A stretch of 12,819 bases of DNA from JAVBOV01 sp031550205 (GCA_031550205.1 JAVBOV010000046.1:1-12819); one strand, 5' to 3'. Positions 1 to 6,305 are shown, counted from the stretch's first letter. Notes: a model not told the origin generated them from the letters alone. Translations and numbers: made by a program.

Positions 1-20
1 AAATCTAAAATCCAAAATCA
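1..20. repeat. Heptanucleotide tandem repeat (AAAATCN type), at least 3 units
   Basis: ATC trinucleotides sit at positions 3, 10 and 17 inside units of the form AAAATCN, a strict 7-base period. The array begins at the window edge and may continue outside it. It lies just after the murE stop codon. The same repeat occurs at 1424-1452 and inside prmC, so this is a dispersed family and not chance AT-richness. Confidence 0.7.
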
Positions 21-24
21 GAGC

Positions 25-1416
25 TTATTGCCAGCTGGCAATAAGCTCCTTAACCTTGCCGATATCGCTAAACTCAATCTCTTCATCGCCCACCACCTGC
101 GTGGTCTCGTGTCCTTTGCCGGCGAGTAACAGCACATCGCCCGGCTTTAATTCCGCCATTGCCATGCGAATGGCGTTCTCTCTGTCACCGGCGTCAATCC
201 CTTTCGGGCAGCCGCTCAAAACTTCTCTTCTTATCACCGCCGCATCTTCAAACCGCGGGTTGTCATCGGTAACATAAACCCTGTCTGCCAGTTCATGGGC
301 AATTCTGCCCATAATCGGGCGCTTGGTCTTGTCGCGGTTTCCGCCGCAGCCGAACACCACCGCCAGCTTGCTCCTCACGTGATTATGCAGTGCTTTCAGG
401 GCGTTTTCCAAGGCATCCGGCGTGTGCGCATAATCAACATAAATATCCGCGCCGTTATAAACCCCGGCCAAATCCAGCCTGCCGCAGGGCGCTTTCAAAT
501 CTTTCACGCATTCCATAATTTTTTCAATCTCAAAACCGCTTGCCCAAACCAGGCCGATGGCGCACAAAATATTCATCACCTGAAAATATCCGGCCACGCT
601 GATGGTAATTTCGTGCCTCTTTCCGCCAACTTCCACCGCAAACTTTTGTTTGTTCCCCTCAACCTCGTTGGAAACCAGCTTCAAATCATCGGCGTTGCGG
701 CCATAAGAAATTATCTTGCGCCCGCATTTTTTCAAATTTTCAAATTCCGGCACATCGGCGTTCAAAACCGCGATTCCGTCCTTGTCCAAAAGCTTGGTAA
801 ACAAAACTTCCTTGGCGCGAAAATAATTGGCCATGTTGTGGTGATAATCCAAGTGGTCTTGAGTCAAATTTGTAAAACCGGCAATATGCAGCTTAACTCC
901 ATCGATTCGGTGCTGGTCAATGCCGTGTGAAGAAGCCTCAAAGGCCATATAATCCACCCCGCGCTCGCACAAATCATCCAAAATCTGGTGAATTTCAATC
1001 GCCCCCGGCGTGGTGTTCTCGCCCTTAAAATGCTCTTTGCCGATAGTCAGACCGATGGTGCCTAGCGATGCCGCCTTCTGCCCCAGCATCTCAACCAGCT
1101 CAGAAACATATGTCACCACAGAGGTCTTGCCGTTGGTGCCGGTCACCGCCATAATATGCTTTGGCTGTCTGGCATAAAAGCGTGATGCCGCAACCGCCAT
1201 TGCCTCATAAATGTTTTCAACCTTAATCGCCTCATCGCCGACAATGGCCGCCGCGCCGTTATCTTCAGCCTGTTTAATATATTTCTCGCGGTTTTTAGCA
1301 GCTGAACAAAAAAACAAGAAGCCTTTTTTAACTTCGCGGCTGTCGTTGGTAATTCCTGAAATCTCAACATCAGGCACATCGGTTGCTAAATCTTTTAATA
1401 AAACATTTAATTTCAT
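25..1416 (-). CDS. murE: UDP-N-acetylmuramoyl-tripeptide synthetase MurE (meso-diaminopimelate adding)
   Basis: This cytoplasmic Mur ligase adds the third peptide residue to UDP-MurNAc-L-Ala-D-Glu using ATP. The 463-residue protein has the MurE N-terminal domain (about 1-85), the central ATPase domain with P-loop GTNGKT at 93-98 and the substrate segment ENTTPGAIEIH, and the C-terminal ligase domain with HTPDALENAL and GKGHE. The motif DNPR at 385-388 is the known signature of enzymes that add meso-DAP and not lysine. It is slightly shorter than E. coli MurE (495). The start is supported by GAGGA about 10 bases upstream of ATG; this Shine-Dalgarno lies in the heptamer array at 1424-1452. The gene follows murD by 31 bases on the same strand, so the two are probably cotranscribed. 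The order murD then murE differs from the classical dcw order murE-murF-mraY-murD. The identification is secure. Confidence 0.96.
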   Translation of the reverse strand: MKLNVLLKDLATDVPDVEISGITNDSREVKKGFLFFCSAAKNREKYIKQAEDNGAAAIVGDEAIKVENIYEAMAVAASRFYARQPKHIMAVTGTNGKTSVVTYVSELVEMLGQKAASLGTIGLTIGKEHFKGENTTPGAIEIHQILDDLCERGVDYMAFEASSHGIDQHRIDGVKLHIAGFTNLTQDHLDYHHNMANYFRAKEVLFTKLLDKDGIAVLNADVPEFENLKKCGRKIISYGRNADDLKLVSNEVEGNKQKFAVEVGGKRHEITISVAGYFQVMNILCAIGLVWASGFEIEKIMECVKDLKAPCGRLDLAGVYNGADIYVDYAHTPDALENALKALHNHVRSKLAVVFGCGGNRDKTKRPIMGRIAHELADRVYVTDDNPRFEDAAVIRREVLSGCPKGIDAGDRENAIRMAMAELKPGDVLLLAGKGHETTQVVGDEEIEFSDIGKVKELIASWQ

Positions 1417-1423
1417 AAGTCAA

Positions 1424-1452
1424 AAATCCTCAATCAAAAATCTAAAATCAAA
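1424..1452. repeat. Heptanucleotide tandem repeat spanning the murD/murE junction
   Basis: ATC occurs at 1426, 1433, 1440 and 1447, a perfect 7-base period over four units of the form AAAATCN; the first is degenerate (AAATCCTC). On the minus strand the TGA stop of murD (1448-1450) lies inside the last unit, and the murE Shine-Dalgarno GAGGA (complement of 1427-1431) lies inside the degenerate unit. The array therefore is the intercistronic region and not a neutral insertion. Confidence 0.75.
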
Positions 1453-2686
1453 TAATTTCTCTCGCAATGCGGGAGAAATCTTTGCCTCGTTCTATAAAAT
1501 TTTCATGAGAATTATAACTTGGTGCGGCCGGAGAAAGCAAAACCACTCCATTGCCGCCCAAACGCTTAACCGCCTCAGTCACCGCTTCTCTTAAGCCGGG
1601 CATCTGTACCGATTTTGAGGTCTTAACCATCACCCCCGTATCCGGCAGACAAAGCGCAGCCTTAATCTGCTCCGCATTCTCAATTGCTTGGTTCAGCTTG
1701 GTATAATCCATATTTTTGTTGTCATACCCGCCCACAATTAAGGCCACGTTTTCGCCCTTAAAAGCCTCAATCGCTGCCATCACGCTTTCCGGCACGGTGG
1801 CAATGCTGTCGTTAATAAAGCGGATTCCGTTTTTCTCATAAACCAGCTCCAACCGGTGCGGCAGGCCTTCAAATTCGCCCATATAAGCAAGCGCCTTGTT
1901 ATAATCCAAACCCAGTTTTTTCAAAACGCTTAAAGACGCGCAAACATTGGCCAAATTATGGTCGCCCGGCACTTTCAGCTTGGGAACATTAAGCTCTTCG
2001 CCGGCTTCAAAAATCTTGCCGCCGATAACATGAAAAGCGTCGTTTTTATTATAAAAACCGACATCTGTAAGGTTCTTCAAAAATTCATCCTGAAAGTTCA
2101 CGATTTTATAATCTGAAAACTTCAAAATGCGCAGTTTATCTTCAACATATTTTTCATAAGACCCGTGCCAGTCAACGTGTGCTCGGGATAAGTTCACCAC
2201 CACGGCAATATCCAGTCTGTTTTCCAAATCTGCAACTTGAAAGCTGGAAAGCTCCAACACCACATAGTCCAAATCCTGTTTTAAAAAATCAAGCGGCGTA
2301 ACGCCGATATTGCCGCCCAGGCCGACTTTCAAGCCCAGTTTTTGCAGCATAAAATAAAGCATTGAAGCGGTGGTGCTTTTGCCCTTGGTTCCGGTCACGC
2401 CGATAATCTTGCATTTGGGGTTTTTAAGGCGCATTTCGCTCAAAAAAATGTTAATGAGCGAAGTAAACTTCACGCCGTTTTTCTGTGCCTCTGCAATCTC
2501 CGGTTTATAAATGCACACACCCGGAGAGCGTATTGTAATCTCGGCATCAACAGGCAGCTTATCATCTTTAATCTCAACAATAAACTGTTGCGGAAGGTGA
2601 TTTTTTAAAAACTCCAAAACCGCTTTTCCTTCAACCCCCATGCCCCAAACGGCAATTCTTTTACCTTTAAGTTCAGAAACTAACAT
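1448..2686 (-). CDS. murD: UDP-N-acetylmuramoylalanine-glutamate ligase, MurD family (possibly MurD2-like)
   Basis: This cytoplasmic Mur ligase joins glutamate to UDP-MurNAc-L-Ala. The 412 residues show a Rossmann-like N-terminal domain with GMGVEGKAVL and RSPGV, an ATPase domain with P-loop GTKGKS at 99-104 and ELSSFQ, and a C-terminal domain with LPHRLE and FINDSIATVPES. Two details are not classical MurD: the P-loop has lysine where GTNGKS is usual, and NLSRAHVDWH (165-174) replaces the usual NxxxDHLDRH type. From memory these occur in the MurD2 branch, which adds L-glutamate in the MurL pathway; that is inference, and a divergent D-Glu ligase is equally possible. It is a little shorter than E. 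coli MurD (438). AGGA precedes the ATG. The stop is TGA, which shows that TGA is a normal stop codon here. Upstream lies a hairpin (2706-2727) that may attenuate transcription from the lipoprotein gene. Confidence 0.9.
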   Translation of the reverse strand: MLVSELKGKRIAVWGMGVEGKAVLEFLKNHLPQQFIVEIKDDKLPVDAEITIRSPGVCIYKPEIAEAQKNGVKFTSLINIFLSEMRLKNPKCKIIGVTGTKGKSTTASMLYFMLQKLGLKVGLGGNIGVTPLDFLKQDLDYVVLELSSFQVADLENRLDIAVVVNLSRAHVDWHGSYEKYVEDKLRILKFSDYKIVNFQDEFLKNLTDVGFYNKNDAFHVIGGKIFEAGEELNVPKLKVPGDHNLANVCASLSVLKKLGLDYNKALAYMGEFEGLPHRLELVYEKNGIRFINDSIATVPESVMAAIEAFKGENVALIVGGYDNKNMDYTKLNQAIENAEQIKAALCLPDTGVMVKTSKSVQMPGLREAVTEAVKRLGGNGVVLLSPAAPSYNSHENFIERGKDFSRIAREII

Positions 2687-2705
2687 ATGAACATCCTAAA
2701 AATCA

Positions 2706-2727
2706 AATGCCCACCTTGGTGGGCATT
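2706..2727 (-). terminator. Stem-loop terminator or attenuator between lipoprotein gene and murD
   Basis: AATGCCCACC (2706-2715) and GGTGGGCATT (2718-2727) form a perfect 10-bp stem. On the minus strand it follows the lipoprotein stop by four bases and is followed by the T-rich stretch TTTGATTTTTAG. It fits an intrinsic terminator for the lipoprotein gene. The murD Shine-Dalgarno AGGA begins right after the T-rich tail, so any read-through would feed murD and murE. Confidence 0.65.
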
Positions 2728-2731
2728 ATGG

Positions 2732-3184
2732 TTAGTATCCGCTGTAAGGGATAATTCTTGAGCGGCTGCCATAAAGCAGCATGCATCTGTCACCCGGCAC
2801 CAAAAGCACGTCGTCGCCCTGAGTAACGGTAATCACTTTGCCGCTGTTAAGTTCCACCACATATTCATATCCGCCTTGTTCAGACAGCACGCCTTGCGCG
2901 GCATCACCGGCCATTCCGCCCACCACGGCACCGCCGATTGCGCCCAAAATGTGCGCCGCATCGGTTCCGCCGATCATTGAGCCGCCCACGCCGCCGGCAG
3001 CAGCGCCTACCAAAGCGCCGCCCTTGTTGTCGGAAGCCACTCTCACCTTGCGGGTAGAGAGCACGCGGCACCTTTGGGCCTCGGTTGCTTTGCCCACGGA
3101 TGCGGTGGAATATTCGTTAGCTCCGATGTCTGATTTGCAGGCGCCGAGCGCAAACAAAGCGATTAAAATAGCAAGTTTTTTCAT
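2732..3184 (-). CDS. Outer membrane lipoprotein with glycine zipper, SlyB/17-kDa antigen-like
   Basis: The 150-residue product begins MKKLAILIALFALGAC, a short lipoprotein signal peptide with lipobox LGAC; Cys16 is the predicted lipidated residue after signal peptidase II cleavage. Residues about 54-100 form a glycine-rich zipper (GALVGAAAGGVGG, then GAIGGAVVGGMAGD) able to make a membrane-associated helical hairpin. The C-terminal part (YEYVVELNSGKVITVTQG, then a GSRSRIIP tail) resembles the beta-rich end of SlyB/Pcp and the rickettsial 17-kDa antigen family. Such proteins sit in the outer membrane and support envelope integrity; the exact role is unknown. GGAG precedes ATG by 7 bases. A strong promoter (3213-3240) reads into the gene and a hairpin follows its stop. 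Family assignment is good; naming it slyB would go too far. Confidence 0.87.
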   Translation of the reverse strand: MKKLAILIALFALGACKSDIGANEYSTASVGKATEAQRCRVLSTRKVRVASDNKGGALVGAAAGGVGGSMIGGTDAAHILGAIGGAVVGGMAGDAAQGVLSEQGGYEYVVELNSGKVITVTQGDDVLLVPGDRCMLLYGSRSRIIPYSGY

Positions 3185-3212
3185 CTTTTTTCTCCAATAT
3201 TAATTTTCCAAT

Positions 3213-3240
3213 ATTTTATACCCAACAATTGATTTGTCAA
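3213..3240 (-). promoter_or_regulatory. Promoter for the lipoprotein gene
   Basis: On the minus strand, TTGACA (complement of 3235-3240, full -35 consensus) is followed after 16 bases by TAAAAT (complement of 3213-3218, 5 of 6 to TATAAT). The predicted transcription start lies near 3206, giving a leader of about 20 bases with the GGAG Shine-Dalgarno. This is a strong housekeeping-type promoter. Confidence 0.7.
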
Positions 3241-3243
3241 TGC

Positions 3244-3272
3244 TGGACATTTTGTGTTAACTGTTATATATT
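3244..3272 (+). promoter_or_regulatory. Promoter for asnS
   Basis: TGGACA (3244-3249, 5 of 6 to TTGACA), 17-base spacer, TATATT (3267-3272, 5 of 6 to TATAAT). The predicted start near 3279 gives a leader of about 40 bases with AAGGG at 3305-3309 ahead of the asnS ATG. Its -35 box lies only 3 bases from the -35 of the divergent lipoprotein promoter, so the two probably compete for polymerase. Confidence 0.65.
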
Positions 3273-3318
3273 CTCAAGCGTTATTTAAACGTTAAAAGGA
3301 TATTAAGGGTATATAAAA

Positions 3319-4698
3319 ATGCTAAAAAGAACCAAAATATTAACATTATTGCAATCTGATAAACCGCTTGCTTCAGTTTTGGTCAAAGGCTGGGTCAGAA
3401 CCCGCCGCGATGCCAAAGACTTCTGTTTTATTGAATTAAACGACGGCAGCTGCCTTGCCAACGTTCAAGTCATTGCCAACAATACCCTTAATAATTATGA
3501 ACAAATCAGCAAACTCACCACCGGTTCATCGCTGGCGGTTAAAGGCGCCTTGGTTGAATCTAAAGGCGGCAGCCAAAAGTATGAGGTCGTTGCTCAAGAA
3601 ATTGAAATTTACGGCGTTGCCGATGAAGATTTTCCTCTGCAAAAGAAAAAGCATACCGACGAATATCTGCGCACCATTGCCCATCTTCGTCCGCGCACCA
3701 ACAAATATGCCGCTGCTTTCCGGATTCGCTCTGAACTGGCTTTTGCCATTCACAAGTTTTTCAACGAGCGCGGTTTTAGCTATGTTCATACGCCGATTAT
3801 AACCGGCGCCGACTGCGAGGGAGCAGGGGAGATGTTTCAGGTCACAACCCTGGAGCTGGACAAGCTCGGCAAATCTGAAATTGATTATTCCAAAGATTTC
3901 TTCGGCAAAAAAACCCACCTAACTGTTTCCGGCCAGCTAAACGGTGAAATGTATGCCATGGGTCTTGGAGATATTTATACTTTCGGCCCCACTTTTAGAG
4001 CCGAGAACTCCAACACCACCCGCCACGCTGCCGAGTTCTGGATGATTGAACCGGAAATGGCCTTTGCCGATATTTTTGACAACATGGATGTTGCTGAAGA
4101 CATGGTCAAATTCTGCATTCGCCATGTTATGCAGCATTGCCGTGAGGACTTGGAGCTGTTTAACAAGTTTGTGGATACCGAGCTCTTAAACACCTTAAAC
4201 AACATCATTGGCAACGACTTTGCCCGCATCACTTACACCGAGGCCATTGAGATTATGCAAAAATCCGGCCATAAGTTTGAATATGCCCCCGAGTTCGGCA
4301 TAGATATGCAGACCGAACATGAGCGTTACCTGGCTGAAGTTCACTTCAAAAAGCCCGTAATTGTGCGCGATTATCCCAAAGAAATCAAAGCCTTTTACAT
4401 GCGTCTCAACGACGACGGCAAAACCGTTGCCGCCATGGACGTTTTGGTGCCCCGCATCGGCGAGCTTATCGGCGGTTCGCAAAGAGAAGAACGCTTAAAC
4501 GTTCTGGTGCAGAAAATTGAAGATTCCGGCATGTGCCGGGATGATTATCTGTGGTATATTGATTCTCGCAAATACGGCACGGTTCCGCACGCCGGCTTTG
4601 GCCTGGGCTTTGAAAGAATGATGATGCTTATCACCGGCATCACCAACATCAGAGACGTCATTCCCTTCCCAAGGACCCCAAAAACATGCGCCTTTTAA
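3319..4698 (+). CDS. asnS: Asparaginyl-tRNA synthetase (class II)
   Basis: AsnRS charges tRNA-Asn with asparagine in the cytoplasm. The 459 residues (E. coli 466) comprise an N-terminal OB-fold anticodon-binding domain (about 15-105, with VKGWVRTRRDAKDF) and a class II catalytic core. Motif 2 is FRAENSNTTRHAAEF from residue 226, and motif 3 is GFGLGFER at 426-433. The stretch YPKEIKAFYMRLNDDGKTV and IGGSQREERL are typical of AsnRS and separate it from AspRS. The C-terminus RDVIPFPRTP is intact. AAGGG lies 9 bases before ATG. The last 13 bases overlap the start of the next gene, implying translational coupling. Many alphaproteobacteria lack AsnRS and make Asn-tRNA by the GatCAB route, so its presence is a useful lineage marker. 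Confidence 0.97.
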   Translation: MLKRTKILTLLQSDKPLASVLVKGWVRTRRDAKDFCFIELNDGSCLANVQVIANNTLNNYEQISKLTTGSSLAVKGALVESKGGSQKYEVVAQEIEIYGVADEDFPLQKKKHTDEYLRTIAHLRPRTNKYAAAFRIRSELAFAIHKFFNERGFSYVHTPIITGADCEGAGEMFQVTTLELDKLGKSEIDYSKDFFGKKTHLTVSGQLNGEMYAMGLGDIYTFGPTFRAENSNTTRHAAEFWMIEPEMAFADIFDNMDVAEDMVKFCIRHVMQHCREDLELFNKFVDTELLNTLNNIIGNDFARITYTEAIEIMQKSGHKFEYAPEFGIDMQTEHERYLAEVHFKKPVIVRDYPKEIKAFYMRLNDDGKTVAAMDVLVPRIGELIGGSQREERLNVLVQKIEDSGMCRDDYLWYIDSRKYGTVPHAGFGLGFERMMMLITGITNIRDVIPFPRTPKTCAF

Positions 4699-5156
4699 TC
4701 TTTTCACTTTTCACTTTTCACTTTTCACTTTTCACTGGCATTGCTTTCAGCAATGCCTCGCTCTACGCAGAGAGCGAATATTACAACCTGCCTTCCTGCA
4801 GCGACAAACGCCTGGCAGAGCAGGTCTTGGCCAAAATAAACGCCTATGAGGCCGCCAAACCCGCCTTAAATGCGGTTACCAAAAGAAATCAGACTTTAAT
4901 GTTAAAAGACATCAAAAGCTTCAAAGAAGTTAATTCTGAAAACTTCACCTCCAAACAAAACGCCAACGTGGCCGACCGGCTCATAACCTTAAAGGTCAAC
5001 AAAGGCGTGAGCGCAAATTCCATCTTCCTCTGCCAAAGCAACTCCAACGGCCCCTCCAAGAACTTATATCTCTTGGTTTATTGGGACGAATACCGCCCCA
5101 AAGTAGAAATCATCAACTACGCCCCCGAAAAAGATTTTTATATAGATTTTAAGTAG
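4686..5156 (+). CDS. Hypothetical secreted protein with repeat-encoded signal peptide
   Basis: I do not recognise a family. The 156-residue product starts with MRLLIF and a hydrophobic, Phe/Leu-rich stretch ending about ASLYA-ES, a plausible Sec signal peptide (about 1-28) that would export a mature protein of roughly 128 residues to the periplasm. The mature part has two cysteines (in LPSCSD and FLCQSN) that could form a disulfide, a charged helical middle (DKRLAEQVLAKINAYEAAKP), and a C-terminal strand-rich part (LYLLVYWDEYRPKVEIINY). AAGGA lies 10 bases before ATG, and the start overlaps the end of asnS, so translation is probably coupled. Codons 6-17 are made of five TTTTCAC heptamers, and the next codons lie in two perfect hairpins. 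A change of one or two heptamers would shift the frame. No in-frame downstream ATG would restore a signal peptide, which supports this start. Confidence 0.75.
   Translation: MRLLIFSLFTFHFSLFTGIAFSNASLYAESEYYNLPSCSDKRLAEQVLAKINAYEAAKPALNAVTKRNQTLMLKDIKSFKEVNSENFTSKQNANVADRLITLKVNKGVSANSIFLCQSNSNGPSKNLYLLVYWDEYRPKVEIINYAPEKDFYIDFK
4701..4735 (+). repeat. Heptanucleotide tandem repeat (TTTTCAC)x5 inside a signal-peptide coding region
   Basis: Five identical TTTTCAC units run without interruption from 4701 to 4735, starting 15 bases after the ATG of the 4686 gene. Three units equal seven codons (FSLFTFH), so the array encodes a hydrophobic periodic segment that forms the signal-peptide core. The unit length is not a multiple of three. 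A diverged copy of the motif lies at 6218-6238. Confidence 0.9.
4737..4777 (+). repeat. Two adjacent perfect hairpins directly after the heptamer array
   Basis: GGCATTGC (4737-4744) pairs with GCAATGCC (4750-4757) around a 5-base loop. Immediately after, TCGCTCT (4758-4764) pairs with AGAGCGA (4771-4777) around a 6-base loop. Both stems are perfect and lie within codons 18-31 of the secreted protein gene, at the C-terminal end of the signal peptide and its cleavage region. Confidence 0.65.
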
Positions 5157-5166
5157 TCCCCTTGGC

Positions 5167-5252
5167 GTCATTCCAGAAAAATTTTACAATTTTTCTCTGT
5201 TGAGCGAAGCGAGCAGAGACAAAAAAATTGTAAAATTTTATCTGGAATCCAG
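5167..5252. repeat. Long palindromic repeat element of the GTCAT...GGAATCC type
   Basis: The left arm begins GTCATTCCAGA and continues AAAATTTTACAATTTTT then CTCTG (to 5199). The right arm 5214-5248 is its reverse complement apart from a few extra bases and is followed by CCAG. The loop contains GAGCGAAGCGAG. The element sits between the 4686 gene stop and the next gene, where it can also act as a bidirectional terminator. It shares end sequences with the elements at 6085 and 12643. Confidence 0.7.
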
Positions 5253-5359
5253 TAGTTATAGCTAATTATAAAGTTATTTACATTGAAGTGAACATCAAAA
5301 CAACAGTCTTATTTGTGAAAAGTTTAACAAAACTGCAATGTCTTTTGTCTAAAAAATCC

Positions 5360-5388
5360 TTGTTTTTGTTCTAAAAGTGTGGTAGATT
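5360..5388 (+). promoter_or_regulatory. Promoter for the 5441 hypothetical gene
   Basis: TTGTTT (5360-5365), 17-base spacer, TAGATT (5383-5388), each 4-5 of 6 to consensus, in an AT-rich intergenic region. The predicted transcription start is near 5395, upstream of both candidate start codons of the next gene. Confidence 0.45.
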
Positions 5389-5440
5389 ATCATCATCAAA
5401 ATATTATGATGTGAAATTAATTATTAAAAACTATAAAATT

Positions 5441-6025
5441 ATGGAAACAAATTTTCAAAAAATGGCATTGGAAGCGGTAGTAAAAGGTTTGGGAATTACC
5501 AGCCAAGAAGCAATCTCTTTATTATCAAACCAAGAATCTTCGGATAATCTTTTTGCCAGAGGCAATATCTGTTATGCCTATCTGAAAGGCCGAGAAATGA
5601 GTTTCTCTGCAAAAGTAGACTCAGGCAAAAATTTGTTTGGCTTTTGCATCAGCACCGGTAAGGAATTGTTTGTGATTGCCAAGAACTTTGGTACAATGAA
5701 TCTTCTTTCTGATACAAAATGGAAAACGATTAAAAACTTTGTAAAAAGTGTTTCTTTTAATAATCAGAAGGCAGATTTGCCTGAAGATGCTTTGTTTGAG
5801 GATATCAGAGATAACATTAAGCCGCAGGCTGAATTCAACAAAATGGTATCTGAAGTGCAAACAAAAGGCATTGTTGTTGATGTTTGGCAAGGGTATGTCT
5901 GGGGCCCCGGGCTCGGCGATAGTTATGCTCGAGTGTTCAGTCTGGCTAGCGGTAACAAGAATTTCAGCAGCAAGGTTAGTACAGACAGCCTTGACCGCGT
6001 TGTCCTGGCTTTTAAATTTTCTTAA
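5441..6025 (+). CDS. Hypothetical protein, family not recognised
   Basis: The product has 194 residues from the ATG at 5441, or 204 from an in-frame GTG at 5411; neither has a clear Shine-Dalgarno, and ATG is preferred for that reason alone. No signal peptide or membrane segment is evident, so a cytoplasmic location is likely. The N-terminal part (FQKMALEAVVKGLGITSQEAISLL) looks helical. The middle has alternating strands (ICYAYLKGREMSFSAKV, FGFCISTGKELFVIAKNFG), and the C-terminal part has the Gly/Trp-rich segment VWQGYVWGPGLGDSYARVF. The gene is more AT-rich than its neighbours, with its own promoter, and is bounded upstream by a palindromic element and downstream by a strong terminator and another repeat element. 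It may be a later insertion between asnS and rpoH; I cannot assign a function. Confidence 0.75.
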   Translation: METNFQKMALEAVVKGLGITSQEAISLLSNQESSDNLFARGNICYAYLKGREMSFSAKVDSGKNLFGFCISTGKELFVIAKNFGTMNLLSDTKWKTIKNFVKSVSFNNQKADLPEDALFEDIRDNIKPQAEFNKMVSEVQTKGIVVDVWQGYVWGPGLGDSYARVFSLASGNKNFSSKVSTDSLDRVVLAFKFS

Positions 6026-6039
6026 CCCTTTCCCCCTTT

Positions 6040-6078
6040 AAAAGACAGCTTCGCTGCAAGCAGCGAAGCTGTCTTTTT
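6040..6078 (+). terminator. Strong intrinsic terminator after the 5441 gene
   Basis: AAAGACAGCTTCGCTG (6041-6056) is perfectly complementary to 6061-6076 with a CAAG loop, a 16-bp stem followed by the end of a T run (6074-6078). The preceding A run makes it potentially active in both directions. It isolates the hypothetical gene from rpoH. Confidence 0.9.
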
Positions 6079-6084
6079 ATAAAC

Positions 6085-6193
6085 GTCATCCTGAGCGCCC
6101 CGTCGCGACGGAGCGCAGCGAAGACGGAAGCGTGAGGATCCCGGCAAATTTAATTCAGCCGAGATCGTCACGGCCTAAAGGCCTCACGATGAC
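6085..6193. repeat. Composite palindromic element bounded by GTCATC and GATGAC
   Basis: The element starts GTCATCCTGAGCG and ends CTCACGATGAC, so its ends are inverted repeats. It contains the perfect palindrome CGTCGCGACG (6101-6110), GTGAGGATCC, and a hairpin around GGCCTAAAGGCCT near 6173-6183. Such GTCATCC...GGATCC elements are dispersed in many proteobacterial genomes; no transposase is encoded, so it is a non-autonomous, MITE- or REP-like repeat. Confidence 0.65.
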
Positions 6194-6217
6194 AGTCCTT
6201 TAAAATTCATCCACCAC

Positions 6218-6238
6218 TTTTCACCTTTCACCTTTCAC
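6218..6238 (+). repeat. Heptanucleotide tandem repeat (YTTTCAC)x3 upstream of rpoH
   Basis: TTTTCAC, CTTTCAC and CTTTCAC run in tandem. The motif is the same as, or one base different from, that of the array at 4701-4735, here in noncoding DNA about 12 bases upstream of the rpoH -35 region. Confidence 0.65.
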
Positions 6239-6249
6239 CAACTTTTCCT

Positions 6250-6279
6250 CTTGATTCCTGTTTCCAAAAACGCTATATT
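6250..6279 (+). promoter_or_regulatory. rpoH promoter, sigma-70 type with possible sigma-32 character
   Basis: TTGATT (6251-6256), 17-base spacer, TATATT (6274-6279) fits a housekeeping promoter. Read as CTTG (6250-6253), 18 bases, GCTATAT (6272-6278), it also matches the alphaproteobacterial heat-shock consensus CTTG-N17/18-CYTATNT at all but one base. The clpB promoter region has the same CTCTTGATT start and spacing. AAGGAGAGG follows ahead of the rpoH ATG. Confidence 0.6.
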
Positions 6280-6305
6280 AATCCTTCATAAGGAGAGGCT
6301 TTAAA

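Noticed and set aside
295..930. A long plus-strand open frame opposite murE (211 codons)
   Set aside because: It is antisense to an intact, well-conserved murE, has no recognisable domain and no Shine-Dalgarno; it is a shadow of the murE codon pattern.
4690..4777. The heptamer array and hairpins as an asnS terminator
   Set aside because: The hairpins are not followed by a T run, and an open frame with a Shine-Dalgarno overlaps asnS and continues for 156 codons.
5167..5252. Insertion sequence at the palindrome
   Set aside because: No transposase frame and too short; it is at most a non-autonomous repeat.
5411..5440. GTG at 5411 as the start of the hypothetical gene
   Set aside because: It is possible, but no Shine-Dalgarno supports it and an ATG lies ten codons later; kept as an alternative only.
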